Shown: positions 27,204 to 37,898, counted from the stretch's first letter. The stretch: DNA of 49,537 nucleotides from Planctomycetales bacterium (GCA_028285345.1 JANQPT010000026.1:1-49537), one strand, 5' to 3'. The notes: generated by a model not told the origin, from the letters alone. Numbers and translations: made by a program.

Positions 27204-27371
27204 TCAAATAATGACGAATGTCTCACCGGCCACAGGCATACTATGGTTTGCCCATCGCTCCATGGCAAGGAAGTTGCCGACAAACGCCGCGTCGTACCGT
27301 GTCCCGGACAGCTTGAGAGTCTGCTTAGCAGGATTCTGCACCATGATCATCAATTGAAGTCCGAGTTGCCT
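27204..27371 (-). pseudogene. Relic resembling class III PHA synthase (PhaC)
   Basis: A minus-strand frame reads MVQNPAKQTLKLSG, then FVGNFLAMERWANHSM and PVAGETF, and stops at TGA (27204-27206). In PhaC class III and related synthases the corresponding segment has the pattern NFxxMEKW(I/N)xDxxPxAGExFRQF, so the match covers about 45 residues in order. The sequence upstream and downstream is broken by stops and does not give a full synthase of about 360 residues. It lies between pccB and a PhaB-like reductase, as a PHA gene would. Called from memory of the family, with no search. Confidence 0.5.
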
Positions 27372-27490
27372 CCTCTTCAAGAACGTGTCACGGTGCCTGC
27401 GAAGGAGCGCTCCAGCCCTTCGGTCCGCGGGACTGGGGAGGGATTGCAGCGATTGATTTTTGGTTTGCGTCGAATCATTTGATTGTCAAA

Positions 27491-28318
27491 TCAGGCCGGC
27501 GGATGCCAACCTGCATCGGCCCACAGTTCGCCGCTAACCGCCGAGTTGGAGATCATGAAGCACACGGCATCTGCAATTTCTTCCGGACGAATCAGCCGGC
27601 GAAGTTGTGTATGCGGAAGCACATTCTTGTTCAAAAACTCATCGCCTAGAGCGCGGGCCATCGGCGTATCAGTGAAGCCAGGATGAATGAGGGCGCTGCG
27701 CACACCGTGAAACATCGCTTCCTTGGTGAGTGTTGCAGCCGCTCCCTCCAGCGCCGCCTTGGTGACGGCATAAGAGATTTGACCCTTGTTGCCTTGCGAG
27801 GAGATCGAGCCGAGGAATATCACGGCGCCCTGAATTCCTTCTTCCGGTTCCCAGCGCGTCAGTCCGCGTCGATGGCGATCCTCAGCAATGCGGGCCACCA
27901 TTTCGAGACCCCAGTAGATCGGAGCGATCAGATTGATCTCCGTCACTTCGCGGAATGTCTCGACCGGATAAATTTCGGCCCGACCGGTCTCCTTGTCCAC
28001 GCGAACCGACAACGCGTCACGTGTGATGCCCGCGGCGGGGACACAAATTGTCGCTAATCCGTGTTTTGGGGCCGCTTCATCAAACACACGCTCGCGAAAC
28101 GCCGCATCGCATGTATCGCCTACGACCGCTTCCGCCACCGTGCGGTCCGACGATTGATTGATCGCGCTGGCGACATTTAGCACGTCGTCGCTGCGGTCGA
28201 CGAGAATCACGGCCTTGGCACCCCGATTGGCCAGTTCCCGCGAAACGGCTGCGCCGATGCCTCGCGCCGCCCCGGTCACCACGGCGACCTTTTGTTGGAT
28301 TTGTTCTGTCGGCCCCAC
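27491..28318 (-). CDS. SDR-family reductase (FabG/PhaB-like 3-oxoacyl reductase)
   Basis: 275 residues from a GTG at 28318, chosen because CGGAG lies about 7 bases upstream and the Rossmann motif then starts at residue 15. Key sites: VTGAARGIG (cofactor loop), VPAAGITRDAL in the NNAG position, FLGSISSQGNKGQISYAVTKAAL (catalytic Ser, and Tyr-x-x-x-Lys), HPGFTDTP and the C-terminal SGELWADAGW. It would reduce 3-oxoacyl-CoA or -ACP with NAD(P)H. Beside a thiolase and a phaC-like relic, acetoacetyl-CoA reduction is plausible but not shown. Confidence 0.83.
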   Translation of the reverse strand: MGPTEQIQQKVAVVTGAARGIGAAVSRELANRGAKAVILVDRSDDVLNVASAINQSSDRTVAEAVVGDTCDAAFRERVFDEAAPKHGLATICVPAAGITRDALSVRVDKETGRAEIYPVETFREVTEINLIAPIYWGLEMVARIAEDRHRRGLTRWEPEEGIQGAVIFLGSISSQGNKGQISYAVTKAALEGAAATLTKEAMFHGVRSALIHPGFTDTPMARALGDEFLNKNVLPHTQLRRLIRPEEIADAVCFMISNSAVSGELWADAGWHPPA

Positions 28319-28962
28319 CGCAATCTCCGATTCCTTAAAAAGACCCAACGAGGCGACGTTTCCATCAGTTCGCCGGCCAGCGTCCACTCGGTGGAGACAG
28401 TTGCTTGCCGGGCGTTGATTGTTGAGCCATGCCCCGTCGCATTCGACGCTGAAAACTGCTGCGACAAAACAAAACAGTGCGCTCGACATTTGCCGCCAGA
28501 TCGGTCGTCGACGTCCTCATGGTTCACGGCTTGGTTGAGTCGCTACGTTTGTAGGAACCCAAATATAGCAAAAACGTGACCTTCTGCAGAGTATCGTGAC
28601 CACCCAGTGTATCCATCGCACCGCCGCGTCATATCCGGGCGGCGTTCGAGTCGTGGGTGATTCGATCGCCGCACATATTGAACGCAAGTGTGCCAAGATG
28701 ATAAGGTGCTGGGCGCCGGGTGGGCAGTTCTGCTCACTTGAGTACTCTCGGACCCGTCTCGATGGCAGTATCCCATCAAGAACTCCATTTCTGGAAATTG
28801 AGATCGTCGGGGCTCGTTTGGCGTTTTGAATCCGAGCGAATGAACCTCGCGCATAATTGAATTACCCAGCAGTGCGCTACAACGCTCGGCGATGGCGCGC
28901 CGCGTACAAATAACGCGCGCAATTGCGGCGCGTTCTTGAGGCATCTAATCGGAGAAACTGAC
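28319..28962. promoter_or_regulatory. 644-bp divergent intergenic region (reductase / thiolase)
   Basis: No convincing gene. It should contain both promoters. Near the thiolase end is a GC palindrome: ACGCGCGC (28913-28920), AATT, then GCGGCGCGT (28925-28933), paired except for one bulged base. GGAG just before 28963 is the thiolase ribosome site. Confidence 0.45.
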
Positions 28963-30144
28963 ATGACGCGTGAAGTGGTGGTGCTTAGCGGAGTACGAAC
29001 TGCCATTGGAGGGTTCGGCGGAAGTCTGAAAGACACTCCGCCGTGCGCGATGGCGGCAAAGTGTGTGAGAGAGGCGGTCAAACGTTCCGGCATCGAGCCG
29101 CAGAGCATCGGTCATGTCGTGTTTGGCAACATTATTCATACGGACCCACACGATCACTATTTGGCGCGGGTTGCGGGGGTCAACGGCGGACTGCCTCATG
29201 AAGCTCCAGCACTCACACTCAACCGCCTTTGTGGAAGCGGATTGCAGGCGATTGTGACTGCCGCCCAGACCATCATGCTCGGTGATGCGGACGCGACTGT
29301 CGCAGGTGGGGCAGAGAATATGAGCCGCAGTCCCTATTGCTCGGCGGCCATGCGTTTTGGAACTCGGATGAACGACACGACCATGGTCGACATGATGGTC
29401 GGAGCGCTGAATGATCCCTTTGACGACTGTCACATGGGGCTTACCGCGGAAAACATTGCGAAGAAATACGACATTTCACGAACGGATCAGGACGAATTGG
29501 CCGTGGAAAGCCATCGCCGAGCCGGAGCTGCAATTGACCAGGGCTTTTTTAGCTCTCAGATTCTCCCGATCGAAGTCAAAGTTAAGCGAGACAAAGTCCC
29601 CTTCGAGGTCGACGAGACCGTGCGTTACGGCTCTACTGTGGAGAAACTGGCGCGTCTGCCCGCGGTTTTCGACTCCGAGGGGACCGTCACGGCTGGAAAC
29701 GCGTCGAGTCTCAACGACGCGGCTGCTGCTCTCGTGCTGGCCGATCGAGAGTTTGCCGAGCAACGTGGTCTGAAGCCAATCGGCCGATTGATCGACTACA
29801 GCTACGCCGGCGTCGATCCGAAGTACATGGGGATCGGCCCGGTGCCTGCGGTGCAAAAGTTGCTGGACAAGACCGGATTAAGAATCGACGACATCGACCT
29901 CTTCGAGGTGAATGAGGCATTCGCCGCCCAGGCGTTAGCAGTCTGCCGTGAACTGAATTTGCCGATGGACCGCACGAATCCGAACGGCAGCGGGATTTCA
30001 CTGGGACACCCGATCGGAGCGACGGGCGCGATATTGGTGATCAAGGCTTTGTACGAACTGCAGCGAACCGGTAAGCAGCGAGCGCTGGTGACGATGTGCA
30101 TCGGCGGCGGTCAGGGAATCGCCGCAATATTTGAACAGGCGTGA
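28963..30144 (+). CDS. Acetyl-CoA C-acyltransferase (thiolase)
   Basis: 393 residues from the ATG at 28963, chosen over an upstream codon because GGAG precedes it and MTREVVVLSGVRTAIG is the normal family start. Catalytic residues are visible: Cys in NRLCGSGLQ (about residue 87), NEAFAAQ, His in GHPIGATGA and Cys in CIGGGQG. It joins two acetyl-CoA or cleaves 3-oxoacyl-CoA in the cytoplasm. First of the plus-strand genes leading to mce and the mutase; with the divergent reductase it fits a PhaA/PhaB pair or a beta-oxidation pair. Confidence 0.93.
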   Translation: MTREVVVLSGVRTAIGGFGGSLKDTPPCAMAAKCVREAVKRSGIEPQSIGHVVFGNIIHTDPHDHYLARVAGVNGGLPHEAPALTLNRLCGSGLQAIVTAAQTIMLGDADATVAGGAENMSRSPYCSAAMRFGTRMNDTTMVDMMVGALNDPFDDCHMGLTAENIAKKYDISRTDQDELAVESHRRAGAAIDQGFFSSQILPIEVKVKRDKVPFEVDETVRYGSTVEKLARLPAVFDSEGTVTAGNASSLNDAAAALVLADREFAEQRGLKPIGRLIDYSYAGVDPKYMGIGPVPAVQKLLDKTGLRIDDIDLFEVNEAFAAQALAVCRELNLPMDRTNPNGSGISLGHPIGATGAILVIKALYELQRTGKQRALVTMCIGGGQGIAAIFEQA

Positions 30145-30331
30145 GACGAATCGCCGGCTCGAATCCTCAAGATCCTCGAACAACATTCCGGTGTGGTGAG
30201 CGGCCGGGGCTGAGCGGGCTGAGCACGCGTGAGTGTGAGTCGGATGCCGTTTCGCGATTCGCAGCCTATAATTAAAGGGCTGGTCACAGAAGACTCATGG
30301 AACCACAAGCTGCCTGACCACAGGAATTACG

Positions 30332-30751
30332 ATGCCTGTCAAGTCCTTGAATCATGTTGGAATTGCCGTCCATTCGATCGACGAACAACGGGCGTTCTAT
30401 GAAGACGTGCTGGGGCTGGAATTTGAAGGATTTGAAGACGTGCCCAGCCAGAAAGTCCGCGTGGCCTTCTTTCGCGCAGGTGATGTGAGGATCGAGTTGC
30501 TCGAACCGACTGAAACAGACAGTAGCGTGGCCAAGTTTCTTGAAAAACGTGGTGAGGGATTGCACCATTTGGCATACACTGTGGACAACATCCAAGCCCG
30601 CATCGCCGAATTGAAAGAATCGGGTCTGCAAATGATTGACGAACAACCGCGCCAGGGATCGCACCAAATGCAAATTGCGTTTGTGCATCCCAAGAGTTCA
30701 AATGGAGTATTGACGGAATTGTGCGAACCTCCCGACGGTTCAGCGAAATGA
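30332..30751 (+). CDS. mce: Methylmalonyl-CoA epimerase
   Basis: 139 residues, typical length. VOC-fold metal ligands appear in LNHVGIAVHS, EGLHHLAYTVD and VLTELCEP, with the family signature GLEFEGFEDVPSQKVRVAFF between. It interconverts (S)- and (R)-methylmalonyl-CoA, linking propionyl-CoA carboxylase to the mutase. It sits 67 bp before the mutase genes on the same strand. Confidence 0.95.
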   Translation: MPVKSLNHVGIAVHSIDEQRAFYEDVLGLEFEGFEDVPSQKVRVAFFRAGDVRIELLEPTETDSSVAKFLEKRGEGLHHLAYTVDNIQARIAELKESGLQMIDEQPRQGSHQMQIAFVHPKSSNGVLTELCEPPDGSAK

Positions 30752-30818
30752 CTGCCGCCAACCGCCCCGCAAGGACAACGGGATGAATTTTCATCCTCAG
30801 TAATCCGCGGCGAGATCA

Positions 30819-32945
30819 ATGACTCAGCCATTGCCCGAAGAATTCACGATCCAGGACGATTTTCCGCCGGTCAGTTATGAGCAATGGCGCGCGCTGGTGG
30901 AGAAATCCTTGCAGGGCGCACCGTTTGATCGCGAATTGGTGACTCACACCTACGACGGCATCGACATTCAGCCGCTGTATTCGCGCGGCGACCGTAACGA
31001 GGCAACTGATCCACTCGGCTTTCCCGGACTCGCGCCGTATGCCCGTGGATCACAGCCGCTGGGGAGTGCTGCGAGCGGCTGGGATCTCTGCCAGGAACAT
31101 CGGCATCCCGACCTAACCGCCACGAATCGTGCCATACGGCAGGACTTGGACGGAGGGGCCTCGTCGCTGCTCTTGCGATTGGATTGCGCGGCACGTGGCG
31201 GCTTTGATCCAGACCACGATGCGACCGAACAACTTGCCGGGCGGGACGGCGTCATGGCGTACGGGCTTGCAGATTTGGAGAGCGTTCTCGCGGGAGTTGA
31301 TCTGCAACGAGTGCCGGTCGTGACCGATGCGGGAGCATCGTTTCTACCGGCCGCGGCTGCGCTGATCGCCCTTTGGCAGCGGCTGGGTGTCCCACTACAC
31401 GAGGCACGAGGCGCGTTTTGTGCCGATCCACTCGCCGTGCTGGCGCGAAATGGACGGCTGCCGGTTTCAGCGCAGTTTAGTTTGGAGCTCATGGCGGACT
31501 TGGCCGAATGGACCGCCGCCAACTTGCCCCACGTGCGCGCAGTGGGGGTCGACACGTCGCCTTACCACGACGCCGGCGCCAGCGCCGCACAGGAGATCGC
31601 GTGTGGATTGGCGACGGCGGTGGAGTACTTGCGGGCAATGACCGGCGCCGGGATGGATGTTGATCGCGCTGCTCAGCAAATCCAATTGCGGGTCAGTCTC
31701 GGCACACACCACTTTCGCGAGATTGCCAAACTCCGCGCCGCCCGCTGGGTCTGGTTTCGCGTGATCGAAGCGTGCGGGGGCACGCCCGAATCGGCCGCAC
31801 TGCGAATTCACGCGAGAACGGGCAACCGTATGCTGACGCAGCGCGATCCGCATATCAACCTGTTGCGGAACACAACCGCGGTCTTCGCCGCCGGATTGGG
31901 CGGCGCCGACAGCATCACCTCGGTCCCGTTCGATTCTATGATCGGCCTGCCGGACGAATTCAGCCGGCGCGTGGCGCGCAATACGGCACTCGTGCTCCAG
32001 CAGGAAGCTCACTTGCACCGCGTGATTGACCCGGTCGGAGGAAGTTGGTTCCTGGATCAATTGACGACGCAGATGGCAGACGAGATCTGGGCGCAGTTTC
32101 AGGAGATCGAGAGCAACGGCGGAATGTTGTCGGTCCTACAGAGCGGATGGATCGCTTGCCGGATCAATACGGTCCAGGAATCGCGCGCCCGGGACATCGC
32201 CCGACGCAAGGTCGGCATTACCGGCGTCAGTGAGTTCCCCGATATCAACGAAGAACGTGACGTCCGTCCTGAGCCCGATATTGCGGCATTGAGGGTCGCA
32301 GCGAGCAAGCGCATTTCTGCGTCTCGCCGGAAAGCCGAAATCAACGCCGTCACTTCTGCCAATCGAGTCGACTCGCTGGTGCAGTTGGCCTCACGCGGCG
32401 CGTCGATCGGTCAAATGGCCGCTGCACTGGGATTCCATTCGGAAGAAGAGTCGGTGCCGGCGCTGCCATCGCACCGCATTGCCGAGCCGTTTGAGCAACT
32501 TCGCGACGCGAGCGACGCCTGGCTTGCATTGCAGGGGCAACGGCCGCGCATCTTCATGGCCAATTTTGGGCCGAGTTCGCATTACACGGCCCGTTTGACC
32601 TGGTCGAGGAATTTCTTCGAGGCGGGAGGTTTTGAAGTGCTCGACAACGGCGGGTTCGAGGATGCCGCACAGGCGGCGGAAGCACTTGCTGAGAGCGGTG
32701 CAAACATCGCGGTGATTTGTTCGTCGGACAAACTTTATCCCAACGTGGTTCCGCAAGCCGCGGCGCAGTTAAAAGGGGCCGGGGCCGATCAGGTGATATT
32801 GGCCGGGCGTCCCGGAGCCGACGAAGCGGCTTGGCGAAGCGCGGGCGTCGATCGCTTTATTTTTGTTGAGTGTGACGTGCTGGAGACATTGCGCGCGTTG
32901 TTGCGCGAGCAGGGCGTGCTGCAAAGCGAAACGCAGACATCATGA
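30819..32945 (+). CDS. mutA: Methylmalonyl-CoA mutase small subunit
   Basis: 708 residues. The TIM-barrel is typical ([67 protein letters not shown] split across the active-site region). The C-terminal B12-like domain lacks the DxHxxG cobalamin motif, reading [11 protein letters not shown], as expected of the non-catalytic subunit. It pairs with MutB to convert (R)-methylmalonyl-CoA to succinyl-CoA. Its stop overlaps the MutB start by 4 bases (ATGA), indicating translational coupling. Confidence 0.94.
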   Translation: MTQPLPEEFTIQDDFPPVSYEQWRALVEKSLQGAPFDRELVTHTYDGIDIQPLYSRGDRNEATDPLGFPGLAPYARGSQPLGSAASGWDLCQEHRHPDLTATNRAIRQDLDGGASSLLLRLDCAARGGFDPDHDATEQLAGRDGVMAYGLADLESVLAGVDLQRVPVVTDAGASFLPAAAALIALWQRLGVPLHEARGAFCADPLAVLARNGRLPVSAQFSLELMADLAEWTAANLPHVRAVGVDTSPYHDAGASAAQEIACGLATAVEYLRAMTGAGMDVDRAAQQIQLRVSLGTHHFREIAKLRAARWVWFRVIEACGGTPESAALRIHARTGNRMLTQRDPHINLLRNTTAVFAAGLGGADSITSVPFDSMIGLPDEFSRRVARNTALVLQQEAHLHRVIDPVGGSWFLDQLTTQMADEIWAQFQEIESNGGMLSVLQSGWIACRINTVQESRARDIARRKVGITGVSEFPDINEERDVRPEPDIAALRVAASKRISASRRKAEINAVTSANRVDSLVQLASRGASIGQMAAALGFHSEEESVPALPSHRIAEPFEQLRDASDAWLALQGQRPRIFMANFGPSSHYTARLTWSRNFFEAGGFEVLDNGGFEDAAQAAEALAESGANIAVICSSDKLYPNVVPQAAAQLKGAGADQVILAGRPGADEAAWRSAGVDRFIFVECDVLETLRALLREQGVLQSETQTS

Positions 32946-35161
32946 GCTTGATCCCCAACTTTGCCGAAATCGCGTTTAGGTCGGAGCAGTCGCGCGCCGC
33001 GCCAGAGAAAGATTGGCGACAGGTCGTTGGCGAGACTGAGGCGGATCTCACTTGGCAGACTCCCGAACAGATTCCGGTCCGGCCGCTTTACACCGCGGGC
33101 GACTTGGATGGACTTGATCACCTGGAAACGATGCCGGGCCTGCCGCCCTATCTGCGCGGGCCGTATGCCACGATGTACGTTCAGCGGCCCTGGACGGTGC
33201 GTCAGTATGCGGGATTCTCGACCGCGAAGGACTCCAACGCATTCTATCGCCGCAACTTGGCAGCCGGCCAAATGGGTCTCAGCATCGCGTTCGATTTGGC
33301 GACTCACCGCGGTTACGATTCGGACCACGAGCGGGTTGCCGGCGACGTCGGCATGGCGGGCGTCGCCATCGACAGCATCTACGACATGCGGACGCTGTTT
33401 GAAGGCATTCCGCTCGATCGGATGAGCGTCTCGATGACCATGAACGGGGCCGTGCTGCCGGTGATGGCGCTGTACATCGTCGCCGCGGAAGAACAGGGTG
33501 TAAAGCCGGAGCAGCTGACCGGCACGATTCAAAACGACATACTCAAGGAGTTCATGGTCCGCAACACATATATTTATCCGCCCGAGCCGAGCATGCGGAT
33601 CGTCGCGGACATTTTCGACTATACCGGCCGGCGGATGCCCAAATTCAACTGCATCAGCATCAGCGGCTACCACATGCAGGAAGCCGGCGCGACCGCCGAC
33701 CTCGAATTGGCGTACACGCTGGCCGATGGGCTGGAGTACGTGCGGACCGGACTCCGCGCGGGCCTGGATGTCGATACGTTTTGTCCGCGGCTCTCGTTCT
33801 TTTGGGCGGTCGGCATGAACTATTACATCGAAGTCGCTAAGCTCCGCGCCGCACGGATGATTTGGGCGAAGTTGATCAAGCAGTTCGCCCCGAAGGACCC
33901 CAAGAGCCTTTCACTGCGCACACATTGCCAGACGAGCGGCTGGAGCCTGACGGCGCAGGATGTATATAACAACGTGATTCGCACCTGTTTGGAGGCGATG
34001 GCGGCCACTCACGGGCACACTCAGTCGCTGCACACCAACGCGCTGGACGAAGCATTGGCGCTGCCGACCGACTCTTCGGCCCGGATCGCGCGGAATACGC
34101 AATTGTTCATTCAACAAGAGACCGACACATGTGACGTGGTTGATCCCTGGGGAGGAAGCTATTTTCTGGAGCGGCTGACGCACGATTTGGCGCAGCGTGC
34201 TTGGACCCACATTCGTGAGGTCGAGGAGTTGGGCGGCATGACCCAGGCGATCCAAGCCGGCATCCCCAAGATGCGGATCGAAGAGGCATCGGCCCGTGCG
34301 CAGGCTCGGATCGATTCGGGGGAGCAAACGGTAATCGGCGTCAACCGGTACCGCCTTGAGACGGAAGAACAGCTCAACGTGTTACACGTTGATAACACGG
34401 CGGTTCGAGAGGCACAAATTGCGAATCTGCAGCGTCTGCGCGCGGAGCGTGACCAGGCACAGGTCGACGAGACCTTGGCCGCATTGACTGCCGGAGCCCG
34501 TCATCAAAGTGGCAACCTTCTCGAATTGGCCGTCAACGCCTCGCGAGTGCGCGCGACGGTCGGCGAAATGAGCGGGGCCCTCGAAGACGCTTTCGGCCGG
34601 TTTTCGGCGCCGGTGCAGACCGTGCAGGGGGTCTACGGTTCTGCACTGAAAAACGACGATGTGACGGCCGCTGTGCAGACGCTTGTTGAGCAATTTGAAC
34701 GCCTTGAAGGCCGCCGTCCAAGAATCCTAGTCGCTAAAATGGGACAAGACGGCCATGACCGCGGCCAAAAGGTGATCGCCGGCGCATTTGCCGATTTGGG
34801 ATTCGACGTGGACATTGGCCCGTTATTCCAAACGCCCGCCGAGACCGCGCGGCAAGCGGTCGAAAACGACGTGCACATCGTCGGCGTCAGTTCCCTGGCG
34901 GCCGGACACTTGACGCTCGTTCCCCAGTTACGTGACGAACTGGCGGCGCTGGGACGCGGGGACATCATGATCGTCGCCGGCGGCGTCATTCCTCCGCAAG
35001 ACCGCGCAGCCTTGTTCGATGCCGGCGCCGCTGCCGTCTTCGGCCCGGGAACTGTGATTGGGGAAGCAGCCGTCCAATTAATTCATGACCTGGCGGGACG
35101 TCTCGGATTTGACTTGGAGAGCACCGCGCAGCCTCCATCCCAGCCGAACGACGGCCGCTGA
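32942..35161 (+). CDS. mutB: Methylmalonyl-CoA mutase large (catalytic) subunit
   Basis: 739 residues. The substrate barrel includes [38 protein letters not shown] and [15 protein letters not shown]. The C-terminal cobalamin domain carries [14 protein letters not shown] with the cobalt-binding His, followed by [12 protein letters not shown] and IVAGGVIP. It carries out the B12-dependent rearrangement to succinyl-CoA. The G-protein chaperone MeaB, often next door, is not in this window. Confidence 0.96.
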   Translation: MSLIPNFAEIAFRSEQSRAAPEKDWRQVVGETEADLTWQTPEQIPVRPLYTAGDLDGLDHLETMPGLPPYLRGPYATMYVQRPWTVRQYAGFSTAKDSNAFYRRNLAAGQMGLSIAFDLATHRGYDSDHERVAGDVGMAGVAIDSIYDMRTLFEGIPLDRMSVSMTMNGAVLPVMALYIVAAEEQGVKPEQLTGTIQNDILKEFMVRNTYIYPPEPSMRIVADIFDYTGRRMPKFNCISISGYHMQEAGATADLELAYTLADGLEYVRTGLRAGLDVDTFCPRLSFFWAVGMNYYIEVAKLRAARMIWAKLIKQFAPKDPKSLSLRTHCQTSGWSLTAQDVYNNVIRTCLEAMAATHGHTQSLHTNALDEALALPTDSSARIARNTQLFIQQETDTCDVVDPWGGSYFLERLTHDLAQRAWTHIREVEELGGMTQAIQAGIPKMRIEEASARAQARIDSGEQTVIGVNRYRLETEEQLNVLHVDNTAVREAQIANLQRLRAERDQAQVDETLAALTAGARHQSGNLLELAVNASRVRATVGEMSGALEDAFGRFSAPVQTVQGVYGSALKNDDVTAAVQTLVEQFERLEGRRPRILVAKMGQDGHDRGQKVIAGAFADLGFDVDIGPLFQTPAETARQAVENDVHIVGVSSLAAGHLTLVPQLRDELAALGRGDIMIVAGGVIPPQDRAALFDAGAAAVFGPGTVIGEAAVQLIHDLAGRLGFDLESTAQPPSQPNDGR

Positions 35162-35305
35162 TGAGATGATACATTGCTTGGTTGCGTCCGGAACCTCGAG
35201 CGCGACTTGAGCAGAGCCGTCGGACGCGTCAGAATGCGCTTGCCGTTGACAAACCATCGTGGTGGAATGGCATAAAGACTTATCCCGACGACAAGGTTCG
35301 ACCTC

Positions 35306-35986
35306 ATGAAACGAATCGGCTGTGCTCTCGCCATTTGCGGAGTGTTGTTATTGGTCGGAAGCATCTCATTGTTGGGTGTGTCCATAAAGAAAGCGGTCGA
35401 TTCGAAAAAGGTCGCGGAAATCCCACTGGAAGTCGGTCAGGAGATTACGACCGAAGTCGTTGCGGTCGACACGTCGCAACTTTGCCAACTGACTTTGGAT
35501 GCCATCATCAGCTCAGAGTCGGTTGAGGAAAAGGATCAGCCTGGCTTTGACAAAGATGAGCCCGAGTTTGAACTGCGGTACGATTTTCCGTTCCACTACA
35601 CTGTTCTCGATGAGGACGACAATAAAGTCATGTCGGAACGCGATCATCTGAGGTGGGAGGGCACGGGAGTCGGGTGGAGCAGCGGCGGAGACGTGAATGC
35701 AGACGGGGGGACAATCAATGCCGGGCAGTCTTACGAGAAGTTCGAAGTCTCACCTCCGGGCCGTATCAAAATACGGATCGAAGTCGAGCCCGATACCACG
35801 TATGATGCCCAGGCAAAGGAGATCACGCTGACGGTCTACGATCACGTCTCCACACAGGGCACCGCTGTCGGCGGAGCAACTATGCTTTGTGTGGCGCCGA
35901 TCGTCATTGCCTTGGGGATTGTCATCTTTGTGGTGGGATTGTTCACGCCATCCAAACCGGCCGAACCGCATCCCAGCGATTTCTAG
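35306..35986 (+). CDS. Membrane-anchored hypothetical protein
   Basis: 226 residues. Two hydrophobic segments (CALAICGVLLLVGSISLLG at the N-terminus, MLCVAPIVIALGIVIFVVGLF near the C-terminus) flank an acidic, beta-rich, probably extracytoplasmic domain of about 160 residues. This domain-between-two-membrane-segments plan is shared by several uncharacterised bacterial families; I recognise none in particular. The start is the first Met, with AAGGTTCG 5 bases or so upstream. Confidence 0.7.
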   Translation: MKRIGCALAICGVLLLVGSISLLGVSIKKAVDSKKVAEIPLEVGQEITTEVVAVDTSQLCQLTLDAIISSESVEEKDQPGFDKDEPEFELRYDFPFHYTVLDEDDNKVMSERDHLRWEGTGVGWSSGGDVNADGGTINAGQSYEKFEVSPPGRIKIRIEVEPDTTYDAQAKEITLTVYDHVSTQGTAVGGATMLCVAPIVIALGIVIFVVGLFTPSKPAEPHPSDF

Positions 35987-36192
35987 CGGGCGCCAACATA
36001 GCCGGTTCACCACATTCCTTGTGCCGGCGCCGTCCGCCGTAGCCGCCGCCTGTAGATGAACGTAGAATTCACAATAGGACTGCACACAGATGGTTTGTGG
36101 CCCAGCGTGGATTCTGCGGCGGTAGGAGTAACTGCTAAGATCAAATACCGTCGCAAAGACTGCCTAAATGAATCTTCTTATCGACGCGCAAA

Positions 36193-36840
36193 ATGCAGAG
36201 CGTTCCTTCAAAAGCACTAGAGCGGCTCTGGCGAGTGCTGGCCGCTCTGCTGATCTGCAAAGTGACGGTCAGCGTCTTGTGGAACTATCGCGATTATCTC
36301 CCGCCCGACTTCAGCGCGGCGTTTCTGATCGGCAGAGAAGGATATTTTTTCGGCAGCTACTCGTGGGCGTTTTATCCGCATATTCTGGCGGGCCCCTGCA
36401 CACTCATCATCGGATTGCTGCTGCTCAGTGAACGATTCCGGCGGCGGTTTCCGAAGTGGCATCGGATTCTGGGACGGATTCAGGTTGCGTGCGTGCTGTT
36501 GCTGGTCGCTCCGAGCGGCCTGTGGATGGCCCGTTATGCCGAAACGGGGGCTGTCGCCGCTGTTGGATTTGCCACGCTGGCGATTCTAACGGGAGCTTCC
36601 GCTGTTTTGGGTTGGCGGTTGGCGGTGCAGCGGCGCTTCGCAGAGCACCGGCGCTGGATGTGGCGGTGCTACATTCTACTCTGCTCGGCGGTCGTGCTCA
36701 GACTGCTGGGCGGGCTGGCCACCGTCGCGGACGTTGGCGCCGACTGGCCGTATCAATTCGCCGCATGGATTAGCTGGATGGTGCCGCTTTCGATCTTCGA
36801 ACTGACCGGCTTCCTCAAGCGGCGCGCCCGCCTCGAATAG
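36193..36840 (+). CDS. DUF2306-family membrane protein
   Basis: 215 residues with about six membrane segments. Typical DUF2306 features are HILAGPCTLIIGLLLLSERFR, PKWHRILGRIQVACVLLL and FAEHRRWMWRCYI with conserved His-Arg pairs. Function is unknown; the His residues could bind haem or metal. It ends 50 bp from the convergent DUF1559 gene, with a hairpin between. Confidence 0.82.
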   Translation: MQSVPSKALERLWRVLAALLICKVTVSVLWNYRDYLPPDFSAAFLIGREGYFFGSYSWAFYPHILAGPCTLIIGLLLLSERFRRRFPKWHRILGRIQVACVLLLVAPSGLWMARYAETGAVAAVGFATLAILTGASAVLGWRLAVQRRFAEHRRWMWRCYILLCSAVVLRLLGGLATVADVGADWPYQFAAWISWMVPLSIFELTGFLKRRARLE

Positions 36841-36857
36841 GTTCAGGCCGAACGCAA

Positions 36858-36873
36858 GCCCGCTTCAGCGGGG
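36858..36873. terminator. Hairpin between convergent genes
   Basis: CCCGC (36859-36863), TTCA loop and GCGGG (36868-36872) lie in the 50-bp gap between the ends of two convergent genes. The stem could stop transcription from both sides, though no T-run follows. Confidence 0.4.
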
Positions 36874-36890
36874 GCAAGGTAAAATCCAGT

Positions 36891-37676
36891 TCATTCCAGG
36901 TCTTCAACGGTGCTGTCGTTGTCATTTCCGGCCACGGAAATGAGCGCTCGGCGTTCCGAGGCAGGCATTTTGGCTGACAGTTCCAGCACTCTGCCATCGA
37001 CGAATGCCGCAAAGAACTCGCCTGGATGAGACAGGTCGGAATCAGATCCAATATCGAGCACCATCTGCTCGTCCGCGTCTTGCGGCGCCATCCAGGGGAC
37101 GGCATGTTCCAGCGGAACTTCGATGACCATTAACGTCTGGCCGGGATGGTCTGTGACCTCGGAGAGGGGCCTGGGCCTTGCCGGGCGAAGACAACTGTTG
37201 GGAGTGACGACGGCCAAATAGGTCGTGTGATACTGGGGGATGTCGGCGGAAGGACAATGGAAGACAGACTCCATGTTCGCCAGCGCTTTGGCATTGGCCG
37301 GGTCATCCCATGGTTTCGTCGGGTCGATTTTGCAGTCGTGTAATTCGTCCGGAAGCCCCGTGTCAAAAAACGGCAAAATCAATGTCCGCCAACTGTGAAG
37401 GCGGTTTCCGTCCGCATCGACCGTGTACGCGGGAGGGAACGCGCCATAGGCATCGTGGTATTCATGGAGTGCGATACCAATCTGTCTGAGGTTAACCCGG
37501 CAGTGTGTTCTACGTGCGGCGGGTCCAGCCCTGCGGACGCTCGGCAAAAAGAACGCGACCAGCAGTGCAATGACGCTCACCACGACCAGCAACTCGATCA
37601 GTGAGAATCCGAAACTCTGCTGACGGTCTCGCGCGTTCACATCGGCCCGCGAACCTGAGCGTGTAGAGTGCTGCAT
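36891..37676 (-). CDS. DUF1559 prepilin-like protein
   Basis: 261 residues from the ATG at 37676, which has GAGGAG about 7 bases upstream. A type IV prepilin N-terminus is present: GFSLIELLVVVSVIALLVAF with the Phe-Ser cleavage signature. It is followed by the DUF1559 domain (RRTHCRVNLRQIGIALHEYHDAYGAFPPAY, WRTLILPFFD). This family is expanded in planctomycetes and probably forms surface pseudopilins; exact role unknown. It stands alone here, without pilus assembly genes. Confidence 0.92.
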   Translation of the reverse strand: MQHSTRSGSRADVNARDRQQSFGFSLIELLVVVSVIALLVAFFLPSVRRAGPAARRTHCRVNLRQIGIALHEYHDAYGAFPPAYTVDADGNRLHSWRTLILPFFDTGLPDELHDCKIDPTKPWDDPANAKALANMESVFHCPSADIPQYHTTYLAVVTPNSCLRPARPRPLSEVTDHPGQTLMVIEVPLEHAVPWMAPQDADEQMVLDIGSDSDLSHPGEFFAAFVDGRVLELSAKMPASERRALISVAGNDNDSTVEDLE

Positions 37677-37814
37677 GGGTCGACTCCTCAATCCAAGCTG
37701 GAGATCGTCGCACCTTGGACGCTTCTCAGCGCTGACTGCCAAAGTATACGAGCGCCGCCGGTCGAGGACAATTGCGGATCTGGCCGACAGACTGGTGTGC
37801 TGTCATTTTTGAGG

Positions 37815-37879
37815 TCTGGGGTTCAACATCTCTGGCGAGCACGCCAACGGGCGTGCGGACCAGTTATTGAGACCCCAGA
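37815..37879. repeat. Nested inverted repeat downstream of the ZIP gene
   Basis: Outer arms TCTGGGGT (37815-37822) and ACCCCAGA (37872-37879) enclose a perfect inner hairpin GCACGCC-AACG-GGCGTGC (37839-37856). It lies between the ZIP stop and the DUF1559 start, so it may terminate the ZIP transcript, but no T-run follows on the minus strand. Confidence 0.45.
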
Positions 37880-37898
37880 ATCAAAGCCTGACAAGGCA

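Noticed and set aside
28543-28944. 133-residue minus-strand frame in the reductase/thiolase gap
   Set aside because: No family features, a Cys/Arg-rich chance composition, and it overlaps the expected thiolase promoter.
37815-37879. Nested hairpins considered as a tRNA-like or structured RNA gene
   Set aside because: No anticodon arm, T-loop or CCA-like end can be placed; more likely a transcription end structure.
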